Positions 6,626 to 14,663 of a stretch of DNA of 49,190 bases are shown piece after piece (position 1 is the first letter of the stretch; every line of letters begins with the position of its first letter). The position numbers and the translations under genes are program-made. Under the pieces are notes generated by a model. It was not told the DNA's origin and did no database searches. It saw only the letters and a program-made list of their open reading frames with translations. This DNA is from Clostridia bacterium (GTDB taxonomy: Bacteria; Bacillota_A; Clostridia; Christensenellales; Aristaeellaceae). The stretch covers positions 1 through 49,190 of the forward strand of contig JAFUPT010000137.1 of assembly GCA_017481065.1 (NCBI GenBank). The letters run 5' to 3'.

Positions 6626-7639
6626 TTAGAGCTTGTAAGGTGCGTAGCCGATCTTCTTGCGAATCTTCAGCATCGTCTTGTGCGCCAGGCGGGAAGCCCG
6701 CTCCGCGCCGTCCTGCAATACTTCCTGCAGGTAAGCCTTGTCGGCGCTGATACGGTCGTATTCCTTCTGGATGGGTTCGAGGGCGGCGATCACGCTGTCG
6801 GCAACCGCGTCCTTGAACTTGCCGTAGCCCTTGCCGTTGTATTCGGCGGAAATTTCATCCATCGTCATGCCGGTGAGCGCGGACATGATGCTCATCAGGT
6901 TGGAAACGCCGGGCTTGTTCTCGGTATCGAAGATCACGGTGTTGTCGCAGTCGGTCACGGCGCGGCGCATCTTCTTGCGGATGATCTCCGGCTTGTCCAG
7001 GATTGCGATGTAGGTGTCCTCGGGATCGGATTTGCTCATCTTGCGGGTGGGCTCCTGCAGGCTCATCACGCGTGCGCCGACCTTGGGGAAGTAGCCCTCC
7101 GGAACGGTGAATACATCGCCGTACACGCCGTTGAAGCGCTCGGCAATATCGCGGGTCAGCTCCAGGTGCTGCTTCTGGTCCGCGCCGATGGGCACGAGGT
7201 CGGTCTGGTACAGCAGGATGTCCGCCGCCATCAGCACCGGATAGGTGAACAGGCCGGCGTTGATGTTGTCGGCATGCTTGGCGCTCTTGTCCTTAAACTG
7301 GGTCATGCGCTGCAATTCGCCCATGTAAGTAAAGCAGTTGAGAATCCAGCTCAGCTCAGCATGCTGGGGAACCTGGCTCTGGAAGTAGATGATGTTCTTC
7401 TTCGGGTCCAGGCCGCTTGCCAGGAAGATGCTCATCGTGCGCAGGCAGGCCTTGCGCAGCTCCGCCGGGTTCTGGCGCACCGTGATGGCGTGCATGTCCA
7501 CGATGGAATACAGGCAATCGTATTCATCCTGCAAAAGGCCGAAGTTGCGCAGCGCGCCGATGTAGTTGCCAAGGGTCAGGTTGCCCGTGGGCTGGATGCC
7601 GGAGAAAATCCGCTTCTTTTCCTGAATCTGCTGTTCCAT
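6626..7639 (-). CDS. trpS: Tryptophanyl-tRNA synthetase
   Basis: Class I synthetase that charges tRNA-Trp. The 337-residue protein has the HIGH-equivalent PTGNLTLGNYIGAL at about 15-28, the tryptophan-pocket motif DMHAITVRQNP, PVLMAADILLY, PIGADQKQHLELTRDIA, and the KMSKS loop exactly as KMSKSDPEDT. The ATG at 7637-7639 is preceded by TTTTGGAGGCGG. A 26-residue upstream extension in frame lacks a ribosome binding site and overlaps the promoter, so it was rejected. The leader is too short for a T-box. Confidence 0.97.
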   Translation of the reverse strand: MEQQIQEKKRIFSGIQPTGNLTLGNYIGALRNFGLLQDEYDCLYSIVDMHAITVRQNPAELRKACLRTMSIFLASGLDPKKNIIYFQSQVPQHAELSWILNCFTYMGELQRMTQFKDKSAKHADNINAGLFTYPVLMAADILLYQTDLVPIGADQKQHLELTRDIAERFNGVYGDVFTVPEGYFPKVGARVMSLQEPTRKMSKSDPEDTYIAILDKPEIIRKKMRRAVTDCDNTVIFDTENKPGVSNLMSIMSALTGMTMDEISAEYNGKGYGKFKDAVADSVIAALEPIQKEYDRISADKAYLQEVLQDGAERASRLAHKTMLKIRKKIGYAPYKL

Positions 7640-7684
7640 AATTATTTCCGCCTCCAAAAGGGAAAGTGCATATTTTAATACCTT

Positions 7685-7713
7685 ATTATAGCATGCGCCG
7701 GGAGGTTCGTCAA
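7685..7713 (-). promoter_or_regulatory. Promoter of trpS
   Basis: Minus strand TTGACG (7708-7713), 17-bp spacer, TATAAT (7685-7690). Confidence 0.85.
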
Positions 7714-7714
7714 C

Positions 7715-7930
7715 CAAAGGGACTCTGTCCCTTTGGAAACCCGCTTAGGGGAATGATTCCCCTAAGAACCCTCAGAAAAGCGATGCTGCGCATCGCTGAT
7801 AAAAATAAAGGCACGCAAATGCGTGCCTTTTACTGAGGGGTCCAGGGGAAATCATTTCCCCTGGCAGGGTGCAGGGACAGAGTCCCTGCCGGGGTCTGGG
7901 GCAGCGCCCCAGCGTATCCCCTGAACGTCC
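7715..7930. repeat. Cluster of palindromic repeats and a terminator hairpin
   Basis: About 215 bp made almost entirely of palindromes: CCAAAGGGAC TCT GTCCCTTTGG from about 7715; CTTAGGGGAA TGA TTCCCCTAAG (7744-7766); GCGATG/CATCGC (7780-7796); AAAGGCACGC/GCGTGCCTTT (7808-7830); CCAGGGGAAAT C ATTTCCCCTGG (7842-7864); GCAGGGAC/GTCCCTGC (7871-7889); CTGGGGC/GCCCCAG (7896-7912). The AAAGGCACGC hairpin followed by TTTTA could terminate transcription. I see no coding potential. Confidence 0.82.
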
Positions 7931-7937
7931 CCCCCTG

Positions 7938-9065
7938 TCAAACCTCCTTGATCCAGCATCTCCTGCGCTTGTGGGTCTTGTAGTCAAACATGTTCCACTG
8001 GTGCTGCACCTTTTCATTCAGTTCCAGCTGCGGGCCGGTTTCGGCCTGCTTGATGCCCATCTTGTGGCAGCCCTTCATGATGTGGCTCATCAGGATGGCG
8101 TTTACGCCCTTGTTCTGGTAATCCGGGCGCACGGCGATGAGGAAGAGATCCAGCGTATCGTTGGTTTTCAGCGCCTTGAGCACCTCGATGAAGCCGAGGG
8201 GAAACATCTTGCCGTCGATCTTCTTGAGGGCGCTGGCCATGGAGGGGGCGGAGATGCCGAAGGCGATCATATCGTCGTTGTCGTCCATTACGAAGCAGGC
8301 CAGCTCCGGATTGATCATGGGAATGAATTTGTCGGCATACTTTTTAACCTGTTCGTCGGTGAAGGGCACGGTGCCGTAGAGGCCGGCGTAGCAGGTGTTG
8401 GCGAGGTTAAAAACCTTCTGCACATAGGGGCCGTAATCCTTGCGGCTCTTGAGCTCGGCCACGCGCAGGCCGGTCATGCGCTGTACGCGTTCGCCGAGGC
8501 GGTGAATCTTGTTGGCCAGCGGCTCATCGGGTTCGGGAATGCGGATCAGGAATTCCACCCAGTCCACATCCTTGCCGTAGCCCAGGCGCTTCATGTGGTC
8601 GATGTAATAGGGATGGTTGTAGTAGGTGATGAACATGCTCTTCTGGTCGAAGCCCTCCACCAGCATGCCCTCGCGGTCCATATCGGTAAAGCCGATGGGG
8701 CCGTGCACCTCGTTGCAGCCCATCTGCCGGGCATAATCCTCAACCGTTTTGAAAAGTGCGGAGGAAACCTCGAAATCATCGATGAAATCCACCAGGGTAA
8801 AGCGCATGCGCTTCGTGTTCCACTTTTCATTGGCCTTATGGCTCAGGATCGCGGCGATGCGGCCCACGATCTCGCCGTCCCGCCAGGCGAGCCAGCACTT
8901 TGCATCGCAATAGGAAAATGCAGGGTTCTTTTTGCGGTCCCAGTCGTCCATTTCATCGGATACAAAGGGCGGTATGTACTGGGGCACATCCTTGTACATC
9001 CTGTTGGGGAAAAGCACGAATTTCTTCAGATCGGCCTTGGAGATAACTTCTCTTATTTCAACCAT
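7938..9065 (-). CDS. GNAT-like N-acetyltransferase family protein, substrate unknown
   Basis: 375-residue cytoplasmic protein. The C-terminal third has a GNAT-type acetyl-CoA motif, LFLIAVRPDYQNKGVNAIL (the Q/RxxGxG/A pattern), and an upstream WLAWRDGEIVGRIAAI strand pair typical of these folds. The long form with GPIGFTDMDREGMLVEGFD and YYNHPYYIDHMKRLGY resembles a family of large uncharacterised acetyltransferases from anaerobes. No substrate can be named. The start at 9063-9065 was chosen because AAGGA lies about 10 bases before it; the longer frame adds 44 residues across the promoter. It is monocistronic and divergent from ddl. Confidence 0.7.
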   Translation of the reverse strand: MVEIREVISKADLKKFVLFPNRMYKDVPQYIPPFVSDEMDDWDRKKNPAFSYCDAKCWLAWRDGEIVGRIAAILSHKANEKWNTKRMRFTLVDFIDDFEVSSALFKTVEDYARQMGCNEVHGPIGFTDMDREGMLVEGFDQKSMFITYYNHPYYIDHMKRLGYGKDVDWVEFLIRIPEPDEPLANKIHRLGERVQRMTGLRVAELKSRKDYGPYVQKVFNLANTCYAGLYGTVPFTDEQVKKYADKFIPMINPELACFVMDDNDDMIAFGISAPSMASALKKIDGKMFPLGFIEVLKALKTNDTLDLFLIAVRPDYQNKGVNAILMSHIMKGCHKMGIKQAETGPQLELNEKVQHQWNMFDYKTHKRRRCWIKEV

Positions 9066-9099
9066 TGCTGGCACATCCTTCCGTATTAAAACCGTATCA

Positions 9100-9129
9100 A
9101 GTATAGCATAGATCATCTGGTTTTGTAAA
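9100..9129 (-). promoter_or_regulatory. Promoter of the GNAT-like gene
   Basis: Minus strand TTTACA (9124-9129), 18-bp spacer, TATACT (9100-9105). Confidence 0.7.
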
Positions 9130-9196
9130 CCATAATGCAGAATATTTTCATGGAAAGGCGGCGCGCCTGCCTGCAGCTTACTTAACGAAAACGTCA

Positions 9197-9225
9197 CTGC
9201 AATGCGCGCAGGTTTATGTTATAAT
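9197..9225 (+). promoter_or_regulatory. Extended -10 promoter of ddl-murF
   Basis: TGTTATAAT (9217-9225) gives an extended -10; the -35 is weak (CTGCAA, 9197-9202). Confidence 0.65.
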
Positions 9226-9260
9226 TTATGTATATGTCATCTGAAGGGTGGTAAAGCGAA

Positions 9261-10307
9261 ATGAAAATTGTCGTGCTGTGCGGCGGACTGAGCATGGAGC
9301 GCAACGTATCCATCACCAGCGGTACGCTGATCTGCAAGGCCCTGCGCGCACTTGGCCATCAGGCCGTATTGGTGGATATGTTCTTTGGTCTGGAGGATAT
9401 CGATACCCCCATCGGCCAGATTTTTGATAAGCTCCCCGAGGTGGTGGACGCCCACGTCGGCTCCGAAGCCCCGGACCTGGAGGAAGTAAAGAAGCAGCGC
9501 AAGTGGGTCAGCCGCAGCAAGATCGGCAAGGGCGTGCTGGAGCTGTGCCAGATGGCGGACGTGGTGTTCCTGGGCCTGCACGGCGCATGCGGCGAGGATG
9601 GCCGCATCCAGGCAACCCTCGATCTCCTCGGCGTGCCCTACACCGGCAGCGGCTGCCTCGGCAGCGCCATCGCTATGGATAAGGATCTCACCAAGCAGAT
9701 CGTCGCCCCCCTCGGCGTGCTTACCCCCGCATGGAAGACCCTCACCTACACCGAGGCCGATATCCCCGCCATCATCGCGGAAACGAAGATTCCCGCCGTG
9801 GTGAAGCTGGTGGACAGCGGCTCCTCCATCGGCGTATCCATCGCCCATTCCGTGGAAGAGCTGGAGAGCGCCCTGCGCGCCAATGTGGGCGTGGAGCGCG
9901 TGATCATCGAGCAGTATGTCAAGGGCCGCGAGATCGACGTCGGCGTGCTGGACGGCAAGGCCCTGCCCTCCATCGAAATCATTCCGAAGCAGGGCTTCTA
10001 TGATTATGTGAACAAATACCAGGCGGGCGCCACCGTGGAAATCTGCCCCACGCCCATCGATCCCGCCATCGAAAAGAAGCTGGGCGAGGCTGCCCTCACC
10101 GTACATAACGCCCTCGGCCTCAAGGGCTATTCCCGCTCCGATTACATCGTGGACGAAAAGGGCGATGTATACTTCCTCGAAATCAATACCCTGCCCGGCA
10201 TGACTCCCACCAGCCTCATGCCCCAGGAGGCCGCCGCCGCAGGCATCGATTACAATACGCTGTGCCAGATGATCGTGGACCTGGCGCTCCGGGAGAACAA
10301 AGCATGA
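9261..10307 (+). CDS. ddl: D-alanine--D-alanine ligase
   Basis: ATP-grasp enzyme that joins two D-Ala residues for peptidoglycan. The 348-residue protein starts MKIVVLCGGLSMERNVSITSG and has VFLGLHGACGEDGRIQ, the ATP-grasp strand PAVVKLVDSGSSIGVSI, the omega loop with FYDYVNKYQAGAT (the Tyr favours D-Ala over D-lactate), and LEINTLPGMTPTSLMP at the metal site. It carries an insertion (roughly residues 50-85) compared with short Ddl forms, in the manner of longer Ddl/Van-type enzymes. Its stop overlaps the murF start (ATGA). The product is the direct substrate of MurF, so the pair forms a biosynthetic unit. Confidence 0.95.
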   Translation: MKIVVLCGGLSMERNVSITSGTLICKALRALGHQAVLVDMFFGLEDIDTPIGQIFDKLPEVVDAHVGSEAPDLEEVKKQRKWVSRSKIGKGVLELCQMADVVFLGLHGACGEDGRIQATLDLLGVPYTGSGCLGSAIAMDKDLTKQIVAPLGVLTPAWKTLTYTEADIPAIIAETKIPAVVKLVDSGSSIGVSIAHSVEELESALRANVGVERVIIEQYVKGREIDVGVLDGKALPSIEIIPKQGFYDYVNKYQAGATVEICPTPIDPAIEKKLGEAALTVHNALGLKGYSRSDYIVDEKGDVYFLEINTLPGMTPTSLMPQEAAAAGIDYNTLCQMIVDLALRENKA

Positions 10308-11665
10308 AGAATTTTACCGTGCGCGACGCCGTGAACGCCATCGGCGGCCGCTATTTCGGCACTGAGGAACAGCTCAGCCGCATCATCACCGGCGCCAGCA
10401 GCGATAGCCGCACCGTGGGCGAGGGCACCATCTTCGTCTGCTACAGGGGCGCGCGGGTGGACGGCCACGATTTCATGGCCGATTGCCTCAAAAAGGGCGC
10501 GGCCTGCTGCATCGCTGAACGCGAGCCGAAGGATGAAAGCGAAATGCCCTGCATCGTGGCGGAAACCAGCCTCGCTGGCGTTGCCCGCCTCGCCGGCTGG
10601 TACCGGCGGCAGTTTGATGTCCCGGTCGTAGGCATCACCGGCAGCGTGGACAAGACCACTGCCAAGGAAATGATCTGGGCGGTTCTCAACCAGAAGTATA
10701 AGACCCACAAGAACCGCATGAACTTCAACAACGAAATCAGCCTGCCGCTGATGATCCTCGAAATGCCCGAGGACGCGGGCTCCGCCATCCTCGAGATGGG
10801 CATCAGCGATTTTGGCGAAATGACCCGCCTCGCCGCCATGGTGCGCCCGGATATCGCGGTGATCACCAATATCGGCGACGCCCACCTGGAATTCCTCGGC
10901 GACCGCAGCGGCGTGCTGAAGGCCAAGACGGAGGTCTTTGACCTGATGGACGCGGACGGCCTCGCCATCTTAAACGGCGATGATGAATACCTGCGCGGCT
11001 ATAAGGCTCCGGTGAAAACCATCACCTTCGGCATGGGCGATCACAACGATTTCTATGCCAGGGATGTGGAAAACCTCGCAGGCGACGGCGTGCGGCTCAC
11101 CATCTGCCACCACGGCAGGGAATTCCCCGCGCAAATCCCCGCCTTCGGCCTGCACATGGTCTATGCCGCGCTGATGGGCGCGGCGGTGGGCTATGCGCTG
11201 GGCCTCACGGATGAAGAAATCGCCCGGGGCATCGCCAATTATGAAACCGTGGGCAACCGCGCCAAGCTCATTCCCGCCAACGGCTTCACCATCATGAGCG
11301 ATTGCTACAATGCCAATCCCAATTCCACTGCGTCCGCCCTCGAGTCCCTGTGTACCCTCAAGGGCCGCCGGGTCTGCATCCTGGGAGACATGCTGGAGCT
11401 GGGTCCCGATACCCTGAAGCTCCATGCCCGGACCGGTGCAAAGGCCGTGTCCGCGGGCTGCGATCTGGTGATCGGCTGCGGCGAGCTCTCCCGCGCCACC
11501 TATGAGGGCGCAGTGAACGCTGGCGGCAGCGCCCTGTATTTTGCAGAAAAGGCGGAGCTGATTGAAAAACTGCCTGAAATCATCCGGAAGGGCGATAATG
11601 TGCTGGTCAAGGCCAGCCACAGCAAGGCGTTTGAGACGGTGGTCGAGGCGCTGGAGAAGCTGTAA
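10304..11665 (+). CDS. murF: UDP-N-acetylmuramoyl-tripeptide--D-alanyl-D-alanine ligase MurF
   Basis: Adds D-Ala-D-Ala to UDP-MurNAc-tripeptide. 453 residues; N-terminal domain with SSDSRTVGEGTIFVCYRGARVDGHDF, the ATP site around 110-119, EMGISDFGEM, VITNIGDAHLEFLG, DCYNANPNSTASALE and LGDMLELG, all in the family order. The P-loop reads GITGSVDKTT where GxxGxxGKTT is expected, so the Gly before Lys is Asp116. The rest of the protein shows no decay. The ATG at 10304 overlaps the ddl stop, so the two are translationally coupled. A strong terminator follows. Confidence 0.95.
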   Translation: MKNFTVRDAVNAIGGRYFGTEEQLSRIITGASSDSRTVGEGTIFVCYRGARVDGHDFMADCLKKGAACCIAEREPKDESEMPCIVAETSLAGVARLAGWYRRQFDVPVVGITGSVDKTTAKEMIWAVLNQKYKTHKNRMNFNNEISLPLMILEMPEDAGSAILEMGISDFGEMTRLAAMVRPDIAVITNIGDAHLEFLGDRSGVLKAKTEVFDLMDADGLAILNGDDEYLRGYKAPVKTITFGMGDHNDFYARDVENLAGDGVRLTICHHGREFPAQIPAFGLHMVYAALMGAAVGYALGLTDEEIARGIANYETVGNRAKLIPANGFTIMSDCYNANPNSTASALESLCTLKGRRVCILGDMLELGPDTLKLHARTGAKAVSAGCDLVIGCGELSRATYEGAVNAGGSALYFAEKAELIEKLPEIIRKGDNVLVKASHSKAFETVVEALEKL

Positions 11666-11677
11666 GCTGGATATTGC

Positions 11678-11715
11678 AAAAAAGCACCAAAGGATTCAAT
11701 CCTTTGGTGCTTTTT
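11678..11715. terminator. Bidirectional terminator between murF and the PPTase gene
   Basis: AAAAAAGCACCAAAGGATT - loop - ATCCTTTGGTGCTTTTT, with T-tracts on both strands. The stop codon of the minus-strand PPTase gene (11696-11698) lies in the loop, so its last codons form one arm. Confidence 0.9.
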
Positions 11716-12247
11716 CCGTGATCGCGCTCAGTACATAGGCCTGTCCCCGGCGGTCCAGGATTCTTTCCGTGTGCCAGCCTTCATATTCCAGCGTATTGAT
11801 CGCGCTTGGGCGACCGGGCATGCCTTTTCCGGTGAGCTTTGCCAGGCATTCCTTTTTCGTCCATGCCTCGAAGAAATCCAGCCCGGCGTCAATCTCCGCC
11901 GGATGCATGCAGCGGGCGTACAGCTTTTCCGAAAGCTCCGGCCGCACCCGCTCCAAGTCCACCCCGCAGGGGGCATCCGAAACCATCGCCGCCGCAAGCC
12001 TTCCGCTGTGGGAAATGCTGAAATGCAGGGGAAAATTTGCGAAATACGGCTTCCCGGTATCGGAATAGAAAACCTCCGGCAGTTCCATGCCCAAATCCCG
12101 AAGCAGCTCCGCCAGCAGGCTCCATGCAAAGAGGCTCGCCGCGTGAACCTCCGGGTTCTTTTTTTCGTTTAAACGCTGCAAAAAAGCCTCGCCGAAGCCC
12201 GGGATTTCCTTTGTGGGCGCAATCTTGCCCCACTTCATCCGCATCAT
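11696..12247 (-). CDS. 4'-phosphopantetheinyl transferase (Sfp/AcpT type)
   Basis: Transfers phosphopantetheine from CoA to a carrier-protein serine. The 183-residue protein has the three family blocks: LHFSISHSGRLAAAMVS (about 73-89), GVDLERVRPE with the Mg-binding Asp and Glu (about 94-103), and FFEAWTKKECLAKLTGKG (about 124-141). The target could be the fatty-acid carrier protein or a secondary-metabolite synthase; nothing nearby decides this. The start overlaps the stop of the pseudouridine synthase gene (ATGA). The last residues (EKAPKD) are encoded inside the terminator hairpin. Confidence 0.9.
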   Translation of the reverse strand: MMRMKWGKIAPTKEIPGFGEAFLQRLNEKKNPEVHAASLFAWSLLAELLRDLGMELPEVFYSDTGKPYFANFPLHFSISHSGRLAAAMVSDAPCGVDLERVRPELSEKLYARCMHPAEIDAGLDFFEAWTKKECLAKLTGKGMPGRPSAINTLEYEGWHTERILDRRGQAYVLSAITEKAPKD

Positions 12248-13206
12248 GGCCGGTACTCCGGGAAATATTCGGAAATGAAGCGCACCTCGGGAGCTGTAAA
12301 CTCCCGCCCCTTCAAGCCGTTCAGCGCGCCCGCATCCGTGGTAAAATCAAATTTCAGCTTGTAGGCGTAGAGCGCCTGGAAGCTCCGGCCGTATTTTTCG
12401 TTGCGCCTGCGGTCGCCGTACTGGTTGTCGCCCAGCAGCGGATGCCCGGCAAAGGCCATCTGCGCGCGAATCTGGTGGGTGCGCCCGGTCAGCAGCTCGC
12501 ATTCCACCAAATTCAGACCGTCCTTCTGGGCCAGCACCCGGTATTTCGTCTGGGAGCGCTGGCCGTGCTCCGCCGGGGTCAGGCTCACGGAAACCTTCTT
12601 CGCCTCCGGAGCCTTTACGATATAGTTGTCCAGCATGCCCTCCCGGCGGCGGAAACTGCCGAGGGCGATGCAGTAATAGAATTTCCCGATCTCCCGGTCG
12701 CGTATCTTCTGGTTCAGGATGCGCATGGCCTCTTCGCTCCGGGCGATCAGCACGATGCCGCCGGTGAAGCGGTCGATGCGGTTGCACAGCGCGGGCGCAA
12801 AATCCCTGCCTGGCTCGTATTCGCCCTTCTGGTAGAGGTAGGCCTGGGCGTGGGTCAGCAGGGTGTTCACCTTCTCATGGGCGTCCGGATGGGCCGTCAG
12901 CCCGGGCCGCTTGTCCGCGATCAGTATGTGCTCATCCTCGTAGAGCAGGCTCAGGTTCGGCCGGATTTTGGAAAGGAAGGGGTCCTCCTTCTTCGGCTTT
13001 TCAAAGCAGGAATCATTCACATACGCCTGCAGCACATCGCCCTTTTGGAGGATTGCATCGCCCTTCACATGCCTGCCGTTGAGCTTGAAGCATTTCAGGC
13101 GGAAGTATTTCTGGCGCATGCCCATGCCCACCGTGGGCATTTCCCGGATGAGCCACTTCTCCAGCTTCCTGCCGTCGTCCGCGGCGGATATGATAAATTC
13201 TCGCAT
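12244..13206 (-). CDS. RluA-family RNA pseudouridine synthase
   Basis: Predicted rRNA or tRNA uridine isomerase. 320 residues: an S4-like N-terminus (LEKWLIREMPTVGMGMRQKYF, KLNGRHVKGDAILQKGDVLQAY) followed by the synthase domain with LLYEDEHILIADKRPGLTAHP, the catalytic motif NRIDRFTGGIVLIA (Asp in RID, where HRLDxxTSG is common), LTGRTHQIRAQMAFAGHPLLGDNQYG, and a typical C-terminal strand. RluC/RluD specificity cannot be told from sequence. An AAGGA is placed well for the ATG at 13204-13206; a start three codons earlier would sit on top of the ribosome binding site. Confidence 0.92.
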   Translation of the reverse strand: MREFIISAADDGRKLEKWLIREMPTVGMGMRQKYFRLKCFKLNGRHVKGDAILQKGDVLQAYVNDSCFEKPKKEDPFLSKIRPNLSLLYEDEHILIADKRPGLTAHPDAHEKVNTLLTHAQAYLYQKGEYEPGRDFAPALCNRIDRFTGGIVLIARSEEAMRILNQKIRDREIGKFYYCIALGSFRRREGMLDNYIVKAPEAKKVSVSLTPAEHGQRSQTKYRVLAQKDGLNLVECELLTGRTHQIRAQMAFAGHPLLGDNQYGDRRRNEKYGRSFQALYAYKLKFDFTTDAGALNGLKGREFTAPEVRFISEYFPEYRP

Positions 13207-13242
13207 CGGCCTCATTCCTTCTTCGGTGATGAGGCTATTATA

Positions 13243-14094
13243 TCATTGCCCGGGCTCCGCCGCAAGATAATGAGCCAGGATTTCGTAATCCTGCCGGACA
13301 CCCAGCAGCTTTTCCATGCCGGATTGCCCGCTTGCCGCATAGGCCCCGCCGGCCTCCCGGTAGAGCTCGAGCGTCCGGGGATTCATTTGATCCATGCATC
13401 TTTCATACAGCGCGTGGTCCGCCTGCCGCAGCATGCCCATGCAGTAGCGCACGGCCCATATCTTTGCGGATGCGGCGAAAGCTCCGCCCCGTGCCATGCA
13501 GTTCTCCCATGCGGCGATGTTGGCCGCGCCCTCCCCGGCAACGCCCTCCAGGTGCATGCGCTCGTGCACCGCCACAAAGGGCAGCGATGCGTTCGGCAGC
13601 TCCGGTGAAACCAGCGCCTCGCCGGTCAGGAAGGAGCAGATTCCCGTGATCCCGAGCTCCCGCATCCAGCCGGGAAAGCGGGCGAACTTGGCGGGCAGGG
13701 GAGGGAGCGCGGCAAAATCCGCATCTACTGTGTTCAGCTCTCCAATTAGTTCCCCGCAAACGGCGGCGACCTGCTGCGAACTGGCCGAATACTCCGGCTG
13801 CGCGAAAAAATACAGCGGATACCATATCGCCAGATACGCGCTGGCGAGCGCGAGCAGCATGCATAGAAGGCTCTTTCCAAACCTCCTGAAGAGCAGGCTG
13901 AGCAGCAAAATCCCCGCTGCCGCCAGCGCGCCCCATTCGAGCAAGGAAAAGGGCGCGCTGCTTCCGATCTTTGCCAGGCCGCGCAGCAGGGGCAGGGATA
14001 TCCTCTCTCCCCAGAAGCCGCCGAAGCCGGGAACCAGCCGTACCAGCAAAAACAACATGAGCGCCGTGGCCGCCCAGATTCTGTACCTTCGCAT
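13243..14094 (-). CDS. DUF3810 membrane protein with HExxH motif
   Basis: 283-residue protein with three hydrophobic segments near the N-terminus (about 8-24, 52-70 and 74-95), followed by a soluble domain outside. That domain contains HERMHLEGVAGEGAANIAAW, an HExxH pattern with a downstream Glu, typical of zinc metallopeptidases and of the DUF3810 family. A proteolytic function is plausible but not shown. It is upstream of the rluA-type gene on the same strand, with 36 bp between them, and is divergent from the TfoX-like gene. Confidence 0.8.
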   Translation of the reverse strand: MRRYRIWAATALMLFLLVRLVPGFGGFWGERISLPLLRGLAKIGSSAPFSLLEWGALAAAGILLLSLLFRRFGKSLLCMLLALASAYLAIWYPLYFFAQPEYSASSQQVAAVCGELIGELNTVDADFAALPPLPAKFARFPGWMRELGITGICSFLTGEALVSPELPNASLPFVAVHERMHLEGVAGEGAANIAAWENCMARGGAFAASAKIWAVRYCMGMLRQADHALYERCMDQMNPRTLELYREAGGAYAASGQSGMEKLLGVRQDYEILAHYLAAEPGQ

Positions 14095-14177
14095 TTACAA
14101 GCACCCCGCGTGTATCTCTCACAACATTATCACACAGGAAATATGCGAAATCAAATGCAATTTGTACCATGCAGCTA

Positions 14178-14206
14178 TTGCAAATGCAGGGCGGATGTAG
14201 TACAAA
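14178..14206 (+). promoter_or_regulatory. Possible promoter of the TfoX-like gene
   Basis: TTGCAA (14178-14183), 17-bp spacer, TACAAA (14201-14206). The match is moderate. Confidence 0.45.
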
Positions 14207-14244
14207 TATATTGTGCTTCTCATAAGAAAACAGGAGGTTTTTCC

Positions 14245-14559
14245 ATGGCTTCCAGCAAGAATTATCTCAATTTCATCCTCGACCAGCTCACCTCTCTGGG
14301 GGAAATTTCCCATCGTCAGATGATGGGCGAATACATGCTTTACTATCGCGGCCGGCTCTTTGCCTATATCTGTGATGACCGCCTGCTGATCAAGCCCGTG
14401 CCTGCGGCGCTTAAAATGATGCCGGGCGCGCCCATGGAGCCGCCCTACGAGGGAGCCAAGCCCATGCTCCTCGCCGAAGATGTGGATAATCGATCCTTCC
14501 TCTGCGATCTGGTGGAGAAGATGTATGAAGAACTTCCCGAGCCGAAGCGGAGGAAGTGA
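14245..14559 (+). CDS. TfoX N-terminal domain protein
   Basis: 104-residue cytoplasmic protein with the TfoX N-terminal domain pattern: YLNFILDQLTSLGEISHRQMMGEYMLYYRGRLFAYICDDRLLIKP type core, followed by GAKPMLLAEDVDNRSFLCDLVEKMYEELP. The domain is found in the competence regulator TfoX/Sxy of proteobacteria, but in Firmicutes it usually stands alone and its role is unknown. A strong AGGAGG precedes the ATG, so a 45-residue longer frame was rejected. It is monocistronic with a terminator. Confidence 0.85.
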   Translation: MASSKNYLNFILDQLTSLGEISHRQMMGEYMLYYRGRLFAYICDDRLLIKPVPAALKMMPGAPMEPPYEGAKPMLLAEDVDNRSFLCDLVEKMYEELPEPKRRK

Positions 14560-14567
14560 TCATCCCA

Positions 14568-14598
14568 TAAAAAAGGCGCATATCCTGCGCCTTTTTTG
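14568..14598 (+). terminator. Terminator of the TfoX-like gene
   Basis: AAAAAAGGCGCA - loop - TGCGCCTTTTTT. It lies 66 bp before spo0A. Confidence 0.9.
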
Positions 14599-14663
14599 TC
14601 ATTTTTTCCAGAAAAGAAGCATATATAGCTTCATATCGATGGATGTTGAAAGGGATGAATCAC

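Noticed and set aside
7715..7930. A possible CRISPR array, because of closely spaced repeats.
   Set aside because: The units are different palindromes with no constant repeat and no spacers of equal length, and no cas genes are present.
12037..13608. A 523-codon plus-strand frame over the PPTase and pseudouridine synthase genes.
   Set aside because: Antisense shadow; the minus-strand genes have clear catalytic motifs and coupled starts.
14596..14627. A sigma-A or sigma-H promoter directly before spo0A.
   Set aside because: TTGTCA is present, but it overlaps the upstream terminator T-tract and no well-spaced -10 is clear; the sigma-H consensus was not recognisable.
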